A stretch of DNA of 64,000 nt from Amphibalanus amphitrite. Its lineage: Eukaryota > Arthropoda > Thecostraca > Balanomorpha > Balanidae. Position 1 is the first letter of the stretch. Every line of letters begins with the position of its first letter. The stretch is from assembly GCF_019059575.1 (NCBI RefSeq), contig NW_024881536.1, positions 1,054,001 through 1,118,000 on the forward strand, given 5' to 3'. The notes below the pieces were generated by a model. It saw only the letters and a program-made list of their open reading frames with translations. It was not told the DNA's origin and searched no databases. This document shows positions 1 to 9,675 of the stretch, piece by piece. The translations under genes and the position numbers were made by a program.

Positions 1-10
1 GGGGAGCGGG

Positions 11-18
11 GTCGTGAC
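11..18. repeat. 8-bp target-site duplication, left copy (right copy 6364-6371)
   Basis: GTCGTGAC occurs immediately outside both inverted termini of the hAT-like element. Confidence 0.8.
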
Positions 19-1123
19 TAGAGTTCTGCACGGCTGCAATTTTCCACAGCCTAGCCGCCCCGCAGCCGTGGCTCCACAGCCACAGCCGCCCACAGCCGTG
101 GCAAACTGTGGGCAGCCAGCCGTCAGCCGGCCGTGGATAATTTCAATGAAATGCAACCAAATAGTATAAAATATGTTGTTCTTAGTTGAAACATATAGCC
201 AAAGGCGCATTGCAATGGGCTATAGATTCTCAAGTTCATGAAGCATCATAGGTTAAGTGGTTGTGTATCTGGCTTTAGGCCAAAGGCCTGAAGCCTGATG
301 CGCAACGCATGCCTACACAAGCCCTTGCAAGGGGTTAAGAAAGATGGGTAGGTAGGTACCTACATCAACAGAAAACATAAACAACGAACCAGAATAGAAG
401 CACTAGCAGTGTAGACATCTAATGCCAAATCCTGAAGCATGGTTGTGGGACAGAACAACAGACCCTGATGCTTTTCATTTCATTATCAATGTTAGGTATG
501 GAAAATGAAACTGAAGTTGATGAACTGTCAAACAGTGATTGTCTAGTCAAAACTCTTCCTTCTTTCTTACCTTGCATATTTTCTGGGGTGTGATATGCCA
601 GGCTTGAAGCAGCCTTCTGGGCAAGTCTCGAACTAATTTGATATGCAAGGCATCAAAACACTAGTGAGCATCCAAGAAAGAAAAACATTCATCTATTTTG
701 ATTTTTCCAAATAATGATCTTCGCTCAAATCCCCAAGGACGTGCGAGCCACAATTGCCTCTTTTAATCAAAAATTTTACTTGAGTTTTTAATGACGTCAA
801 TAGCAAAGAAGTGGCAATAAATTGTTTTGTGTCTCTACAAACAGCCATAAAATTTTTAATTAAAAAATAATTATGCTATACAGTTGAAAACTTGCTCTCA
901 AACAAAGATTAAGTACCAAATTTTTACATTTTTAGAAGAAGACGTCATTTGATTAGTAAAGTCAACAGCTCGCGTAAGAAATATTGTGTTCAGGGTTTTC
1001 ACCGTCATGTGAATTACGTGTTCAGGATTTTCACGATCATGTGAATTAACCGTAAGTAAGGTTCATGCTCACTTATAGTCTAATTCCATTGGCTTCGTTG
1101 ATCAGCATTTTCTGTTAGCGGTC

Positions 1124-1402
1124 TGTGGTATTTCCGACAAAAGTCCGAGTTGGTCTAGTCTTCTATTTCCATTCCATTCCAACGCCACCAACACCACACA
1201 CGGACCCGTCCTCTCGCCTGCGCCCTCTCTGCCTCACTGCCGCCTCTCACCCCGTCCACACATGGCCAGCAGGCGGCTTCCGCCCATGAACAACGTCGCC
1301 CTTCTTCCGTCCCTCCACGTGTCTCTGTCGCTAACGAAACAGTACTAATTCAGGCCCACTCGCCGACGCACAACTAAGCTAGAATGACACATTCGAAACA
1401 CA
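1124..1402 (-). repeat. 3' LTR of element 1
   Basis: 279 bp, reading as identical to 5472-5750 by eye. On the plus strand it starts TGTGGTATTT and ends GAAACACA. Its boundary is fixed by the CGGTC target duplication at 1119-1123. Confidence 0.97.
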
Positions 1403-1415
1403 TTCCCCCCTGTTC
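1403..1415 (-). other. Polypurine tract of element 1
   Basis: On the minus strand the bases AACAGGGGGGAA lie directly against the 3' LTR, in the usual place of the plus-strand DNA primer. Element 2 has a similar tract, ending AACCAGGGGGTGA. Confidence 0.8.
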
Positions 1416-1429
1416 CTAAAGGAACACAT

Positions 1430-4400
1430 TCACTCAACCGTCTCGCTCGGGATGGGGTCACCGTACAGCTGTGTCGCCCGTCTCCAGCGCGCACTCCTTC
1501 TCAGTGTCTCACTATCGTTACACGGTCCACCCCCACCTTCCGCCGGTCCCTCAGCCTCATCCCTGCGGTCACTTTGCCTTTCATTTTCCAAAGCCGAACC
1601 TTGGCCTTCGGTGTCCGTTTCCAGTTTCACGTCACCTCCCGTCTCAGTCTGCGGGTCCCCGGCAGGGTCGTTAGTCGGCGCGACCGTCGGGGCCGTCGCC
1701 GGGGCCTCAATGGCCAGCCGCCCGGGCGCCCGGACGGTCGGAACCGGACAAGGGACGTCATTGTCCATCTGCCCGTGCTCGTCCTCTGTCGCAATCACTG
1801 TCGCGTCATCGACCAGACGATGCCGCACGTTTCGGACGTGCCACGGCACACCGTCCACCTCTATCGTCTGCGGTGAGACGATTTTAGTGACCGTGCCTTC
1901 CCTGGACACCGCGGTGCACCGATCACCCCGTTTCCGAATCCACACCGCGTCTCCGAGCTGAAATACTCCAGGCTGGCGGGCAGTAGGAACAGATGTGCCT
2001 CCATGTGACTGTACACACAAGTCCCTACCAGCCTGACGGTACACGCCGTGTACGGGGGCCGACGCGATATCACAGCCGTCCTTGGGCGTGACATTATAAC
2101 GATGCACAGCCTCCGGCACGGTGCAGCCCTGACGGGTGGCCATCACTTTGATGGTGCGGTGGTGGCGCTCGATGATACCATTCCCGCCAGGCTCATATGC
2201 TGCGCGGTAACTCAAGTTCACGTCCCATCGCGCCGCGAACGCCTTCAACTCTCGTCCTTTGAACTCCGTCGCGTTATCCATCAAAAGCTCGGCCGGCGCC
2301 CCTCGCTCTAAAAAGATGCTTTCTAGCTGCCCGACGATCTCGCTGCCGTCAGAGCGGCGAATTTCGCGCCACATTGCGTACCGCGACGGTCCGCAGTCGA
2401 TCACGGTCAGGTAGGTCTTGCCACGAAAATGTGTGACGTCCATCGCCAGCCGCTCCCAGGTACGGTCGACCTCCAGGGTGCCGTGCTTCCACCGCGACGG
2501 GGCAGGATCGATGGACGCACACACCTGGCACGATTTGACGACCGCCCGGACCGCCGACTTCGTCACGGCCCCGCTGCCCAGCTCTCGGCGCGCGTACCAC
2601 CAAGTACGGCGCACCCCCTGGTGGCCCACGCTCTCATGCACCGCCTGTATGTCCTCTGCACGCGCTGTCCTCACGGCGGCCACCACGCCCACGGCCTCTG
2701 GCGGTTTGACCTTCAGCCACTCCCCTGGCACTCTTGTCAGTTCATCGGCTCGGTTATTCGCTGACGGCACAAGTTCTACCGACACGGCAAGACCGTACTC
2801 CGTCACCAGCTGCATGAACACTGCCACCCGCCGCCGTATCAGCATTTCAGACTGCGCCTTGGTGCGTAGCCTGGCTCGGCCTGTCAGCGCGTCGGTAAGC
2901 CAGCGCTGAACGGTCACGGAGTCCGTGCGCAGGTCCAGCCGTCTGAAACCCCACGCCACGGCCATGTTGACACCGTTCAACGCAGCATCTAGCTCAGACA
3001 AGTTGATGTGCATGTCGGTGTCCACCTCGGTGCGCAGCCACGCGGCGTCTTCGATCACCTCGCCCGTGTCAGGGTCACTTAGGACCACGCCGCGGGCGAT
3101 AGCACTGGCGTCAGTCCACACGGTGACAGATTCGCCGGAGACGCACCACTGTCCCCGTGCTGGGTCGCGCTCCGTCACCCGCCGGGCCACGTCAGTGACC
3201 TGTTTGAGCAAGTCATTGTCACCGATCGGTGAGTCCCAGTCGTCACTCGCTTTGTTCGCCGTCCTTTTTAGCCAGGCAGCGGCTGGTCGCAGCCACCCGG
3301 CAACAGGCATGTGTGACGTCAGCTGACCTGCCCAAGCGAAGACCGCGCGCCTGGTCAACACCTCAGGTGGCTTTGACGGTGTCACGTCGTCCCGCGTCCA
3401 TCGCAGTGCGCCGTCGAAGCCCTGTTTCACGCGCAGTCCCAGCATTCTCGCCCCCGCTTCATTTGTCACGCGCTCCGGCGGCTTGCACTCCAGTCCGTAG
3501 CTGGCAAAATGCTGCGCTACCTGCTGGGACGAGACATACGTCTCGTTCACCAGCAGGTCATCAGCGTAGGGTAGCACAGCCTTTGCCATATCGGGGTCCT
3601 GATCTAATACCTCCCTGACCACTGCTCGCATGACGTCACTTGCAATGCACAGACCGAACCCGACGCGCGTCAAAGCATATCTCTGGCCACCAACAATCAC
3701 TGTCTGGAATGGCCACAGCTCTGGAGCCACGTGTAGCTGCAGAAAGGCCTTTTTCAGATCAATCACAGCAACATTGGCTCCATGACGGCGCCACTTGCGG
3801 AGCTGGTCACGGCAAACATCGGCTTCAGCCGTATGGGGCACCAGATGCTCATTTAACTCTTTGTAGTCGAGCACCGGTCTGACCTTGTTCTTGGCCTCCT
3901 GAATCGCCACCATGAGCGGGATCAAACCGCGCACCGGTCCGTGCTCTCGTTCGTCGTATGGCTGCAGCCAACCTTCATCTATCCACAACTGCAATTCGTC
4001 ATCGAACTGTCCCTGCGCCTCGGCCGGCACGCGATACTGCGGCACAGTATTTGCGAGCCTCACGGGCTCCTTGCCGTTGGCCCACTTCCACCACACTGTC
4101 CACTTCCCTGCACTGAACTTTGCCAGAAAGTCCGCCGTCTCGATCCGTCTGTCCCCCGGACCGCGCGCCTTAACCACAGCGGCAGATGAACCACTCGATT
4201 CAGGCCGAACACCTGCATATTCCGAGCGCTCCTCTCCCGTCACACTGCCGTCCCCGAGCCCCGGGCCGCGCGCCTGAACCACAGCGACAGACATATCACT
4301 CGACTCGGCCCTAACACCGGCACACCCCGATCGCTCTTCTCTCGTCACACCGCCGCCCCCGAGTCGCACCTCTCCTGCCCGAACAAACACACCGCCCAGC

Positions 4401-4738
4401 GCCTCCAATCCGGTCATTCCCAGCAACACATCGACACCCATCAGCCTTTCCGCTACCACCACAGCACGTACCGCAGCTCGGCGGCCTTGTGCTTCCAGAC
4501 TCACATCTGCCCTCCCACAGCATCGGACCGCACTACCATTCACCGCCGTCATATTTATCTCACACTGATCCCAGTTGTTCAAACACCCAACAAACACCAC
4601 GGTTTCCTCGCAGCCCGTGTCCACCAGCGCGTGACACGGCCGTCCGTTGAGTAGCATGATGATCACCGGCGCTCTGCTGCCGGCGCGGTGGGCGGCGGAG
4701 GAGACGCTTGCGCTGATGCAGCTCCCCCGCCGCAGCCG
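1430..4738 (-). CDS. pol: Pol polyprotein (protease, RT, RNase H, integrase), element 1
   Basis: An uninterrupted frame of about 1100 codons, lying -1 to gag and read from the CCCAAAC slip site rather than from its own ATG. An aspartic protease with the VDTGCEETV motif lies near residue 42 (numbered from codon 4745-4747). RT follows, with LDYKELNEHL, DLKKAFLQLHV and the catalytic YADDLLV box near residue 394. RNase H starts near WTDAS (about 543), with ELDAAL and LRTDS. Integrase has an H-x4-H...CQVC zinc-binding region (about 703-740) and the DDE acids in AMDVTH (about 769), MDNATEF (about 821) and IIERHHR (about 860). The C-terminal tail resembles the usual charged end of Gypsy Pol. Between protease and RT lie two diverged copies of a 36-residue repeat. 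All catalytic motifs are present, so the protein may be functional. Confidence 0.95.
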   Translation of the reverse strand, partial: RLRRGSCISASVSSAAHRAGSRAPVIIMLLNGRPCHALVDTGCEETVVFVGCLNNWDQCEINMTAVNGSAVRCCGRADVSLEAQGRRAAVRAVVVAERLMGVDVLLGMTGLEALGGVFVRAGEVRLGGGGVTREERSGCAGVRAESSDMSVAVVQARGPGLGDGSVTGEERSEYAGVRPESSGSSAAVVKARGPGDRRIETADFLAKFSAGKWTVWWKWANGKEPVRLANTVPQYRVPAEAQGQFDDELQLWIDEGWLQPYDEREHGPVRGLIPLMVAIQEAKNKVRPVLDYKELNEHLVPHTAEADVCRDQLRKWRRHGANVAVIDLKKAFLQLHVAPELWPFQTVIVGGQRYALTRVGFGLCIASDVMRAVVREVLDQDPDMAKAVLPYADDLLVNETYVSSQQVAQHFASYGLECKPPERVTNEAGARMLGLRVKQGFDGALRWTRDDVTPSKPPEVLTRRAVFAWAGQLTSHMPVAGWLRPAAAWLKRTANKASDDWDSPIGDNDLLKQVTDVARRVTERDPARGQWCVSGESVTVWTDASAIARGVVLSDPDTGEVIEDAAWLRTEVDTDMHINLSELDAALNGVNMAVAWGFRRLDLRTDSVTVQRWLTDALTGRARLRTKAQSEMLIRRRVAVFMQLVTEYGLAVSVELVPSANNRADELTRVPGEWLKVKPPEAVGVVAAVRTARAEDIQAVHESVGHQGVRRTWWYARRELGSGAVTKSAVRAVVKSCQVCASIDPAPSRWKHGTLEVDRTWERLAMDVTHFRGKTYLTVIDCGPSRYAMWREIRRSDGSEIVGQLESIFLERGAPAELLMDNATEFKGRELKAFAARWDVNLSYRAAYEPGGNGIIERHHRTIKVMATRQGCTVPEAVHRYNVTPKDGCDIASAPVHGVYRQAGRDLCVQSHGGTSVPTARQPGVFQLGDAVWIRKRGDRCTAVSREGTVTKIVSPQTIEVDGVPWHVRNVRHRLVDDATVIATEDEHGQMDNDVPCPVPTVRAPGRLAIEAPATAPTVAPTNDPAGDPQTETGGDVKLETDTEGQGSALENERQSDRRDEAEGPAEGGGGPCNDSETLRRSARWRRATQLYGDPIPSETVE
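4155..4365 (-). repeat. Two-copy 108-bp coding repeat in the protease-RT linker, element 1
   Basis: Two tandem, in-frame, diverged copies encode the pattern VT.EERS..AGVR.ESS...AVV.ARGPG. They lie between protease and RT of Pol, the same place where element 2 carries an unrelated five-copy repeat. Confidence 0.8.
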
Positions 4739-5433
4739 TTTGGGCACATCCGGGCGACATGACCCAGCCGGCCACAGGTCCAGCAGCGGATCGGACCCGG
4801 CCGGCGAGCCGACCTTGAGATGTCACTGTGATGGGGCGACGGGCCGCCCGCCGCCGTCGCCGCTGCCGCCGCCGCCGCCGGCCCCGCCGCAGTGACCGTC
4901 GCCCTGGAGAGCACTGCTCTCGCCCGGTCCAGGACATACTCCAGCGTGAAGCTCTCCCCGAGCCCGTCACGGACCGAGGCCTGCACAGTCTCCGGCAGTC
5001 CGTTGACGAAGACGATCGCGATGGCCCTTTCGGGGAGACCACCCATCAGCTCAGCGAGCTGCTGCAGCGCCGCCAGATAGACGTCTGCTGTTTCTCCGGG
5101 ACGAAGGTGGCGTCTGGTCATCTCGGCCTGTGCTGTGAATGGGTCCATGGCGAAGGCCCTCAGTAGCTTGGCCTTCACACTGGACAGGTGATGGCGAGTC
5201 TCCGGAGGCATTCGCGACCACACCGCGAAAGCACCACCGCGCAGCCGAGTCGGCAGCACCGCCATCAACGATACCGCGCGTAGCTCGCACAGGAGAGCAG
5301 CCTGCTCCAGCCATTCCACGACGTTCCCAGTTCCGTCAAATTCCGGAATGGTTCTGGCGTCGAACGCCGGCGTCGCCTCCATCACTGCTCTTCCGGTGCC
5401 TCCGTCACCAGGCTCAGAGCTCTCACCTGGCAT
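4663..5433 (-). CDS. gag: Gag capsid/nucleocapsid polyprotein, element 1
   Basis: 256 residues from ATG at 5433, only 26 bp after the primer-binding site. The central region (about residues 30-180, with EFDGTGNVVEWLEQA and RTIPEF) is a typical retrotransposon Gag capsid domain and aligns by eye with the Gag of element 2. A single CCHC zinc knuckle, CWTCGRLGHVARMC, sits at about 217-230. It is followed by a Pro/Ala-rich tail that overlaps the start of pol. Gag should build the virus-like particle and bind the genomic RNA through the knuckle. The frame is intact. The CCCAAAC slip site just after the knuckle gives the Gag-Pol fusion. Confidence 0.93.
   Translation of the reverse strand: MPGESSEPGDGGTGRAVMEATPAFDARTIPEFDGTGNVVEWLEQAALLCELRAVSLMAVLPTRLRGGAFAVWSRMPPETRHHLSSVKAKLLRAFAMDPFTAQAEMTRRHLRPGETADVYLAALQQLAELMGGLPERAIAIVFVNGLPETVQASVRDGLGESFTLEYVLDRARAVLSRATVTAAGPAAAAAAATAAGGPSPHHSDISRSARRPGPIRCWTCGRLGHVARMCPNGCGGGAASAQASPPPPTAPAAERR
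4692..4744 (-). promoter_or_regulatory. Programmed -1 frameshift signal between gag and pol, element 1
   Basis: On the minus strand the heptamer C CCA AAC (4738-4744) falls in gag frame at the end of the zinc knuckle and fits X XXY YYZ. A slip there joins gag to the open pol frame. Four bases later the arm 4722-4733 can pair with 4692-4703 (12 pairs, one G-U), giving a stimulating stem. Confidence 0.75.
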
Positions 5434-5459
5434 CTTCTCACCGCTTGAACCAGAGAAAT

Positions 5460-5471
5460 GCCGAAATAGCT
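5460..5471 (-). other. Primer-binding site, complementary to the tRNA-Phe 5' end, element 1
   Basis: The 12 bases directly against the 5' LTR read GCCGAAATAGCT on the plus strand, that is AGCTATTTCGGC in element sense. This is not a TGG-type site complementary to a tRNA 3' end. The plus-strand word equals nucleotides 1-12 of the eukaryotic tRNA-Phe consensus as I recall it. Element 2 has the same 12 bases at the same position, and the sequence diverges straight after. Confidence 0.75.
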
Positions 5472-5750
5472 TGTGGTATTTCCGACAAAAGTCCGAGTTG
5501 GTCTAGTCTTCTATTTCCATTCCATTCCAACGCCACCAACACCACACACGGACCCGTCCTCTCGCCTGCGCCCTCTCTGCCTCACTGCCGCCTCTCACCC
5601 CGTCCACACATGGCCAGCAGGCGGCTTCCGCCCATGAACAACGTCGCCCTTCTTCCGTCCCTCCACGTGTCTCTGTCGCTAACGAAACAGTACTAATTCA
5701 GGCCCACTCGCCGACGCACAACTAAGCTAGAATGACACATTCGAAACACA
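5472..5750 (-). repeat. 5' LTR of element 1
   Basis: 279 bp, apparently identical to 1124-1402. It is bounded outside by the CGGTC target duplication at 5751-5755 and inside by the primer-binding site. Confidence 0.97.
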
Positions 5751-6371
5751 CGGTCACTCACACACCAGTTAGAACATAAAGCGCCAGTTTTATGTTATGT
5801 AATTGGACTTGCCGAAAATCCAGAAATACATCTAAGAGTTATTTTAGATATTTTATGAAGCCTTTACCTGCCTTTACCTAGGCGTGATTTCTTTTTCTAT
5901 TACCTGAAAGAATTATTGAACGCTCGTCTTCAATAGCTGTAAGATGCTCTCCTAATGACCAGGTGAGATTGATTTGAGAGGGATGTGACAATGCAACATG
6001 TTGCATTTTCTGAAACTGTCAAGCTCTTGATGATGAAGGAACAATTGGTACCTATAATTAGTATTCTGTACCAGAGTGCAAACTCCCCTACAGCAAATGG
6101 TAAAACCATTACAGGTTTTCAAAGGCTTCACCACTTTCAATGTTGCTGGGCATCCTTTGCATGATTTTTACAGGCTAGACTGCTTATCAGAATGTAAGAT
6201 TAAGGATTTAAAATTTTATATTTGAGTACTTACGATTGAGCTTGAAATCTCACAGCCGTGGCCACAGCCGTAGCCGTGTTCTTGGAGATATTTGCAGCCG
6301 CCCCGGCCCACAGCCGTGGGGCTGCAGCCAGCCGCGGCTGCAGCCGGCCGGTGCAGACCTCTAGTCGTGAC

Positions 6372-7873
6372 CATTTGTGTTGACATGTGTCAGTGTGAGG
6401 GCTCTCAGCTGGGCCGCCGCGCCGAGTGGCTGGTGTGAGTGTGACGGCGACATGGACCCTTCACGTGTCGGTGTCTCGGTCACTGCCGTCACTGAGCTGT
6501 CACTGGCGGCGCTGTGTAGTCAGCCCCGATCAGACTGTGGTCAGACTACCGACAAATCCGGCATCTCGGGGCCTGACGGGGTAAGCACAGGAGCCTCCCG
6601 TCACAGCTCCTGGCGCTATATGGACACCGACTGACCAAGTGACTATTTTTGCCACGACCTGCAATGGTCTGGAACTGGATGCCTAATTAGAAATCGTTTT
6701 TTGCATTGTCTTCAGAAAGAAACGGAAGGCTTCATTTTTGAGCATTCACACTTATAATGCGGGAAAACGATTCCCGCATTCCATTCAATACAAAAGCCCA
6801 GCCCCATGAACAGTTAGCAGGCGCAGTGGTTTCAGACTACCATTTGAAATCACGCTGTCATGTACCATCTAAGCAGCCCATTTTTCGATGGCGCCTGTGT
6901 TTATTTATCTGCACAGGGCCGCTTGGTTTGTCCTCCAGTCGAGTTCAATGAATCATGTTCTCGGCTTACGCTAGCCGTTATTAATGTTCTGCCGTGTAGG
7001 GCGGGATGTCAGGGCGTATCTGACTTATTATACACGTAACTGGCTCTCGAGAATTATGCTATGTAAGTTGCGACCCGACGGCGGAACAGCATATGTTTGC
7101 CTTGTAGAGTGTGGTTCTTTTCATTACACGAACAAGGCTATTGTGCAGTATATTCCATTATCGTCTGCCACTGATATCGTTGTGTGTCCTGAAATGTGGC
7201 CTGAGCGCAGCGCTATCCATTACGTCCATTACTATCAACAAATTACTCATGTGGCCGGCATGCCTGGCCGGTCCAATCATCTCCGGCCATTAGCACCTCA
7301 TCGGCGACTGCTCGATGCTCCGCCGGGCCGCCGGCTGCTGATATCAGCGCCGGCCGCTCGCGGGGTCACACTCCCAGCAGCCGTCAGCGCTGCGCTACCG
7401 CCGCAAATCGTCATCGGATGGCTTTATAAACATACACCCCGCCGGACGGCCATTTCCCGTCATGAGAGGCGGCTCAACCCGACCGACACTGAGCCCCTGC
7501 GTGCCAGCGACGGCGCAGACCAGTGTCTAAATACCCACCCAACCAGCGTCTAATGTCGGCCCATGCCTGATGTCTAGTAATATCGTCCCTGTCCAATGTT
7601 CAGTGTTCATTGTCAAATGTCCGTCTCATTCTGTTTCGAACTCGGGACATAACCGCTATCCAATGTCCATAATCAGGCGCACAATACCCTTCAGACATCC
7701 AGTGTGGCTGGGAAACCCATAACTCCCGTTTGAGGGAGTGAGCCACTACACCGTGGGACCTGCGCCCCATCCCGCTCGTCGTGATTGACCGCCGCCTGCG
7801 GGGTAAACTTGTGCTCGAGCGGTGTCGAGCATGGGTCGCTGGCGACACAAGGACTGCCCGTGAGGCGCTTGGC
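6372..7873. other. Intergenic stretch without a recognised gene
   Basis: Mixed-composition DNA between two transposons. A 189-codon open frame at 6984-7553 has no recognisable domain and looks like chance. No RNA gene or repeat boundary was seen. Confidence 0.5.
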
Positions 7874-9056
7874 TTAACCCTCGCCCCGTTGGGGGGGGCC
7901 ATTTTGGCCCCCCCCTGTGGTTTTTCCTGAATAGCAAGAAAACGGCGGCGCGCAGCGCCGCCAAATTTTCAGTACCTTCCCGGGCATCAATTTGACACCT
8001 TCACACCAAATTTCAAGTCTTAGGTCACCTTAGGTCAGGAGTTATTGAGGTCAAACTGAGGTCATGTTCGAGCAAAAATGAGCAAAAAACATGCAATCTT
8101 GAAACGCTCACCAAATCTACAGTTATCAAGCAATTTCAAAGTTCTTTATATGGTCTAGTAGACAAAAAGCGGCGCTACAAAACTGCTATCTCGGATTTTC
8201 AAAATTTTTGGTTTTTGACAAAAAAAAATTCAAAAAATTGATTTTTTTAGAAAAACTTTGAAAAAATCCAAAAATTTTCCGAATTTCGAAAAAACCGGAA
8301 TATATGTGATAGTCCCAGCGCTCTTCTATATACATACCAAATTTCAGATCGATATCTCGTTTTTTGGCTAAGTTATAGCGAAAAAACTGTTCAAAAATGA
8401 TGACGTCAAATTTTTGTACTCAATTTTTAGCAATTCTAGACCACGTACGGCAAAACAAAGACCACCATTGAACTCCCCGTGACGAGCTGCATCGATTCGA
8501 TACCCATTTTATGCAAAAATATTAACTTTGAAATTTGACCTAATTTGACCTGACCTTGACCTGACCTTGACCTGACCTTGACCAAAACGTGATCTAAGCT
8601 GGCCCCAAAGGCTGCCTGACCCATATGATCGCATTTGTCATGTAAAATGGACCATAAAACATGTATCACACGACACTTTCATATTGTGACCCCCCCGTGA
8701 CCTGACCTCTGTGACCTGACCTGGTATCAGTGACCTCAAATAGCAAAATATGTGTTTGAAGAACATTTCCCCATCGAAGATTTTCAATGAAATGCATTTT
8801 ACTCGATTTTACAACGCATTTCTTGAAGTGCCTGTAAACGGTGAAAATTGGACCTTTGACCTGACCTGTGACGTCATCGGTTTGACCTAGGTCAAAAAAA
8901 TTGGGTCACAAGGTAGTTCCCCGTTGGGGCTATCCAACGCCGTTTACCGCTTGTCGCTATGTTAGGTGGTTCTCGAGATCTTAGGGGGGGGCCAAAATGG
9001 CCCCCCCCCCCCAACCGGGCGCGTTGCTCGGCAGAGCCCAACGGGGCGCGGGTTAA
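7874..9056. mobile_element. TTAA-flanked piggyBac-like MITE, 1175 bp
   Basis: TTAA occurs at 7874-7877 and 9053-9056. The inverted ends are CCCTCGCCCCGTTGGG and the complement of CCCGCGCCCCGTTGGG. Just inside each end is a G-run/C-run hairpin with the core CCATTTTGG at the left and its complement at the right. The palindrome GGCGGCGCGCAGCGCCGCC lies near 7944. The interior is non-coding and rich in TGACCT (8535-8585, 8695-8730). TTAA plus CCC-type ends is the piggyBac pattern. Equal-length relatives lie at 22571-23753 and 59588-60767. Confidence 0.85.
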
Positions 9057-9675
9057 TTTTGTGGTGAGACAGTGCTTCAGCTGTCTCACTCTGCACAGCT
9101 CACTGACCGGGCAATGCTTTCTTGGGTGAGGGGCGATTTGGATGGAAAAGTGCAATACATCCCTTTAGCACCGACGATTCTGAAATGAATTATCAGCACA
9201 ATTTCTTAACCAGCTAACCTTTTCAGCGTAACTGTCAAATGTTCTCCTGATGTGATATTTATTGAAGTTCACCGATTGTATAGGTGACCACACTTCATAA
9301 TCTTGGCTAGATAATGGTCTGCGAATTGTTAATCTGGATAGCTTCCTGACCAGCTGCGTCCATTTTCCATTGTTTCGTAAATAGCCGTAGCGCATTCAGA
9401 CCGATCTGATCAATTATTGGATAACACAAAGGGAACAGATATCTGATGGCATAATTTTCCATCTCCGTATTGTTTGCAAGGTTATCGGGAGATCAAAATG
9501 AGCACAGGGAGCCTATAGCTCCAAATGTCTAGTGGAATGGCCGAAGTCATCATGGAACTTTTGCAGGGAGCTTACATTACAAACAAAATAAAATTATCCC
9601 ATCGCATTGCGGGCATATTTCTCCGCGCTGTTCCAGCCACCTGCGCCCGGGGTATTCGTGGGACTGCATTGAGCG
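9057..9675. other. Intergenic, nothing recognised
   Basis: AT-leaning DNA between two TTAA elements, with no convincing frame or repeat. Confidence 0.5.

Larger units (their letters stand above)
1124..5750 (-). mobile_element. Intact Ty3/Gypsy-type LTR retrotransposon (element 1)
   Basis: A complete 4627-bp element on the minus strand. Its two 279-bp LTRs read as identical, begin TG and end CA, and are flanked by the 5-bp duplication CGGTC (1119-1123 and 5751-5755). In sense order it has the 5' LTR (5472-5750), a primer-binding site (5460-5471), gag (4663-5433), a -1 slip site (4738-4744), pol (1430-4738), a polypurine tract (about 1403-1415) and the 3' LTR (1124-1402). The domain order protease, RT, RNase H, integrase places it in Ty3/Gypsy (Metaviridae-like). 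No env-like frame is present. Open frames and matching LTRs point to a recent, possibly still competent, insertion. It lies inside a hAT-like element. Confidence 0.97.
19..6363. mobile_element. Non-autonomous hAT-like DNA transposon, split by an LTR retrotransposon
   Basis: The 8-bp word GTCGTGAC flanks both ends (11-18 and 6364-6371), as expected for a hAT target-site duplication. The termini are inverted: TAGAGTTCTGCAC at the left, and the complement of TAGAGGTCTGCAC at the right. Inside each end lies a cluster of CAGCCGTGG/CCACGGCTG words (about 30-130 and 6250-6350), resembling the subterminal transposase-binding repeats of hAT elements. Removing the LTR element at 1124-5750 and one 5-bp duplication leaves about 1.7 kb with no transposase-like reading frame, so it would be mobilised in trans. 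Family assignment rests on the 8-bp duplication and terminus style only. Confidence 0.8.
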
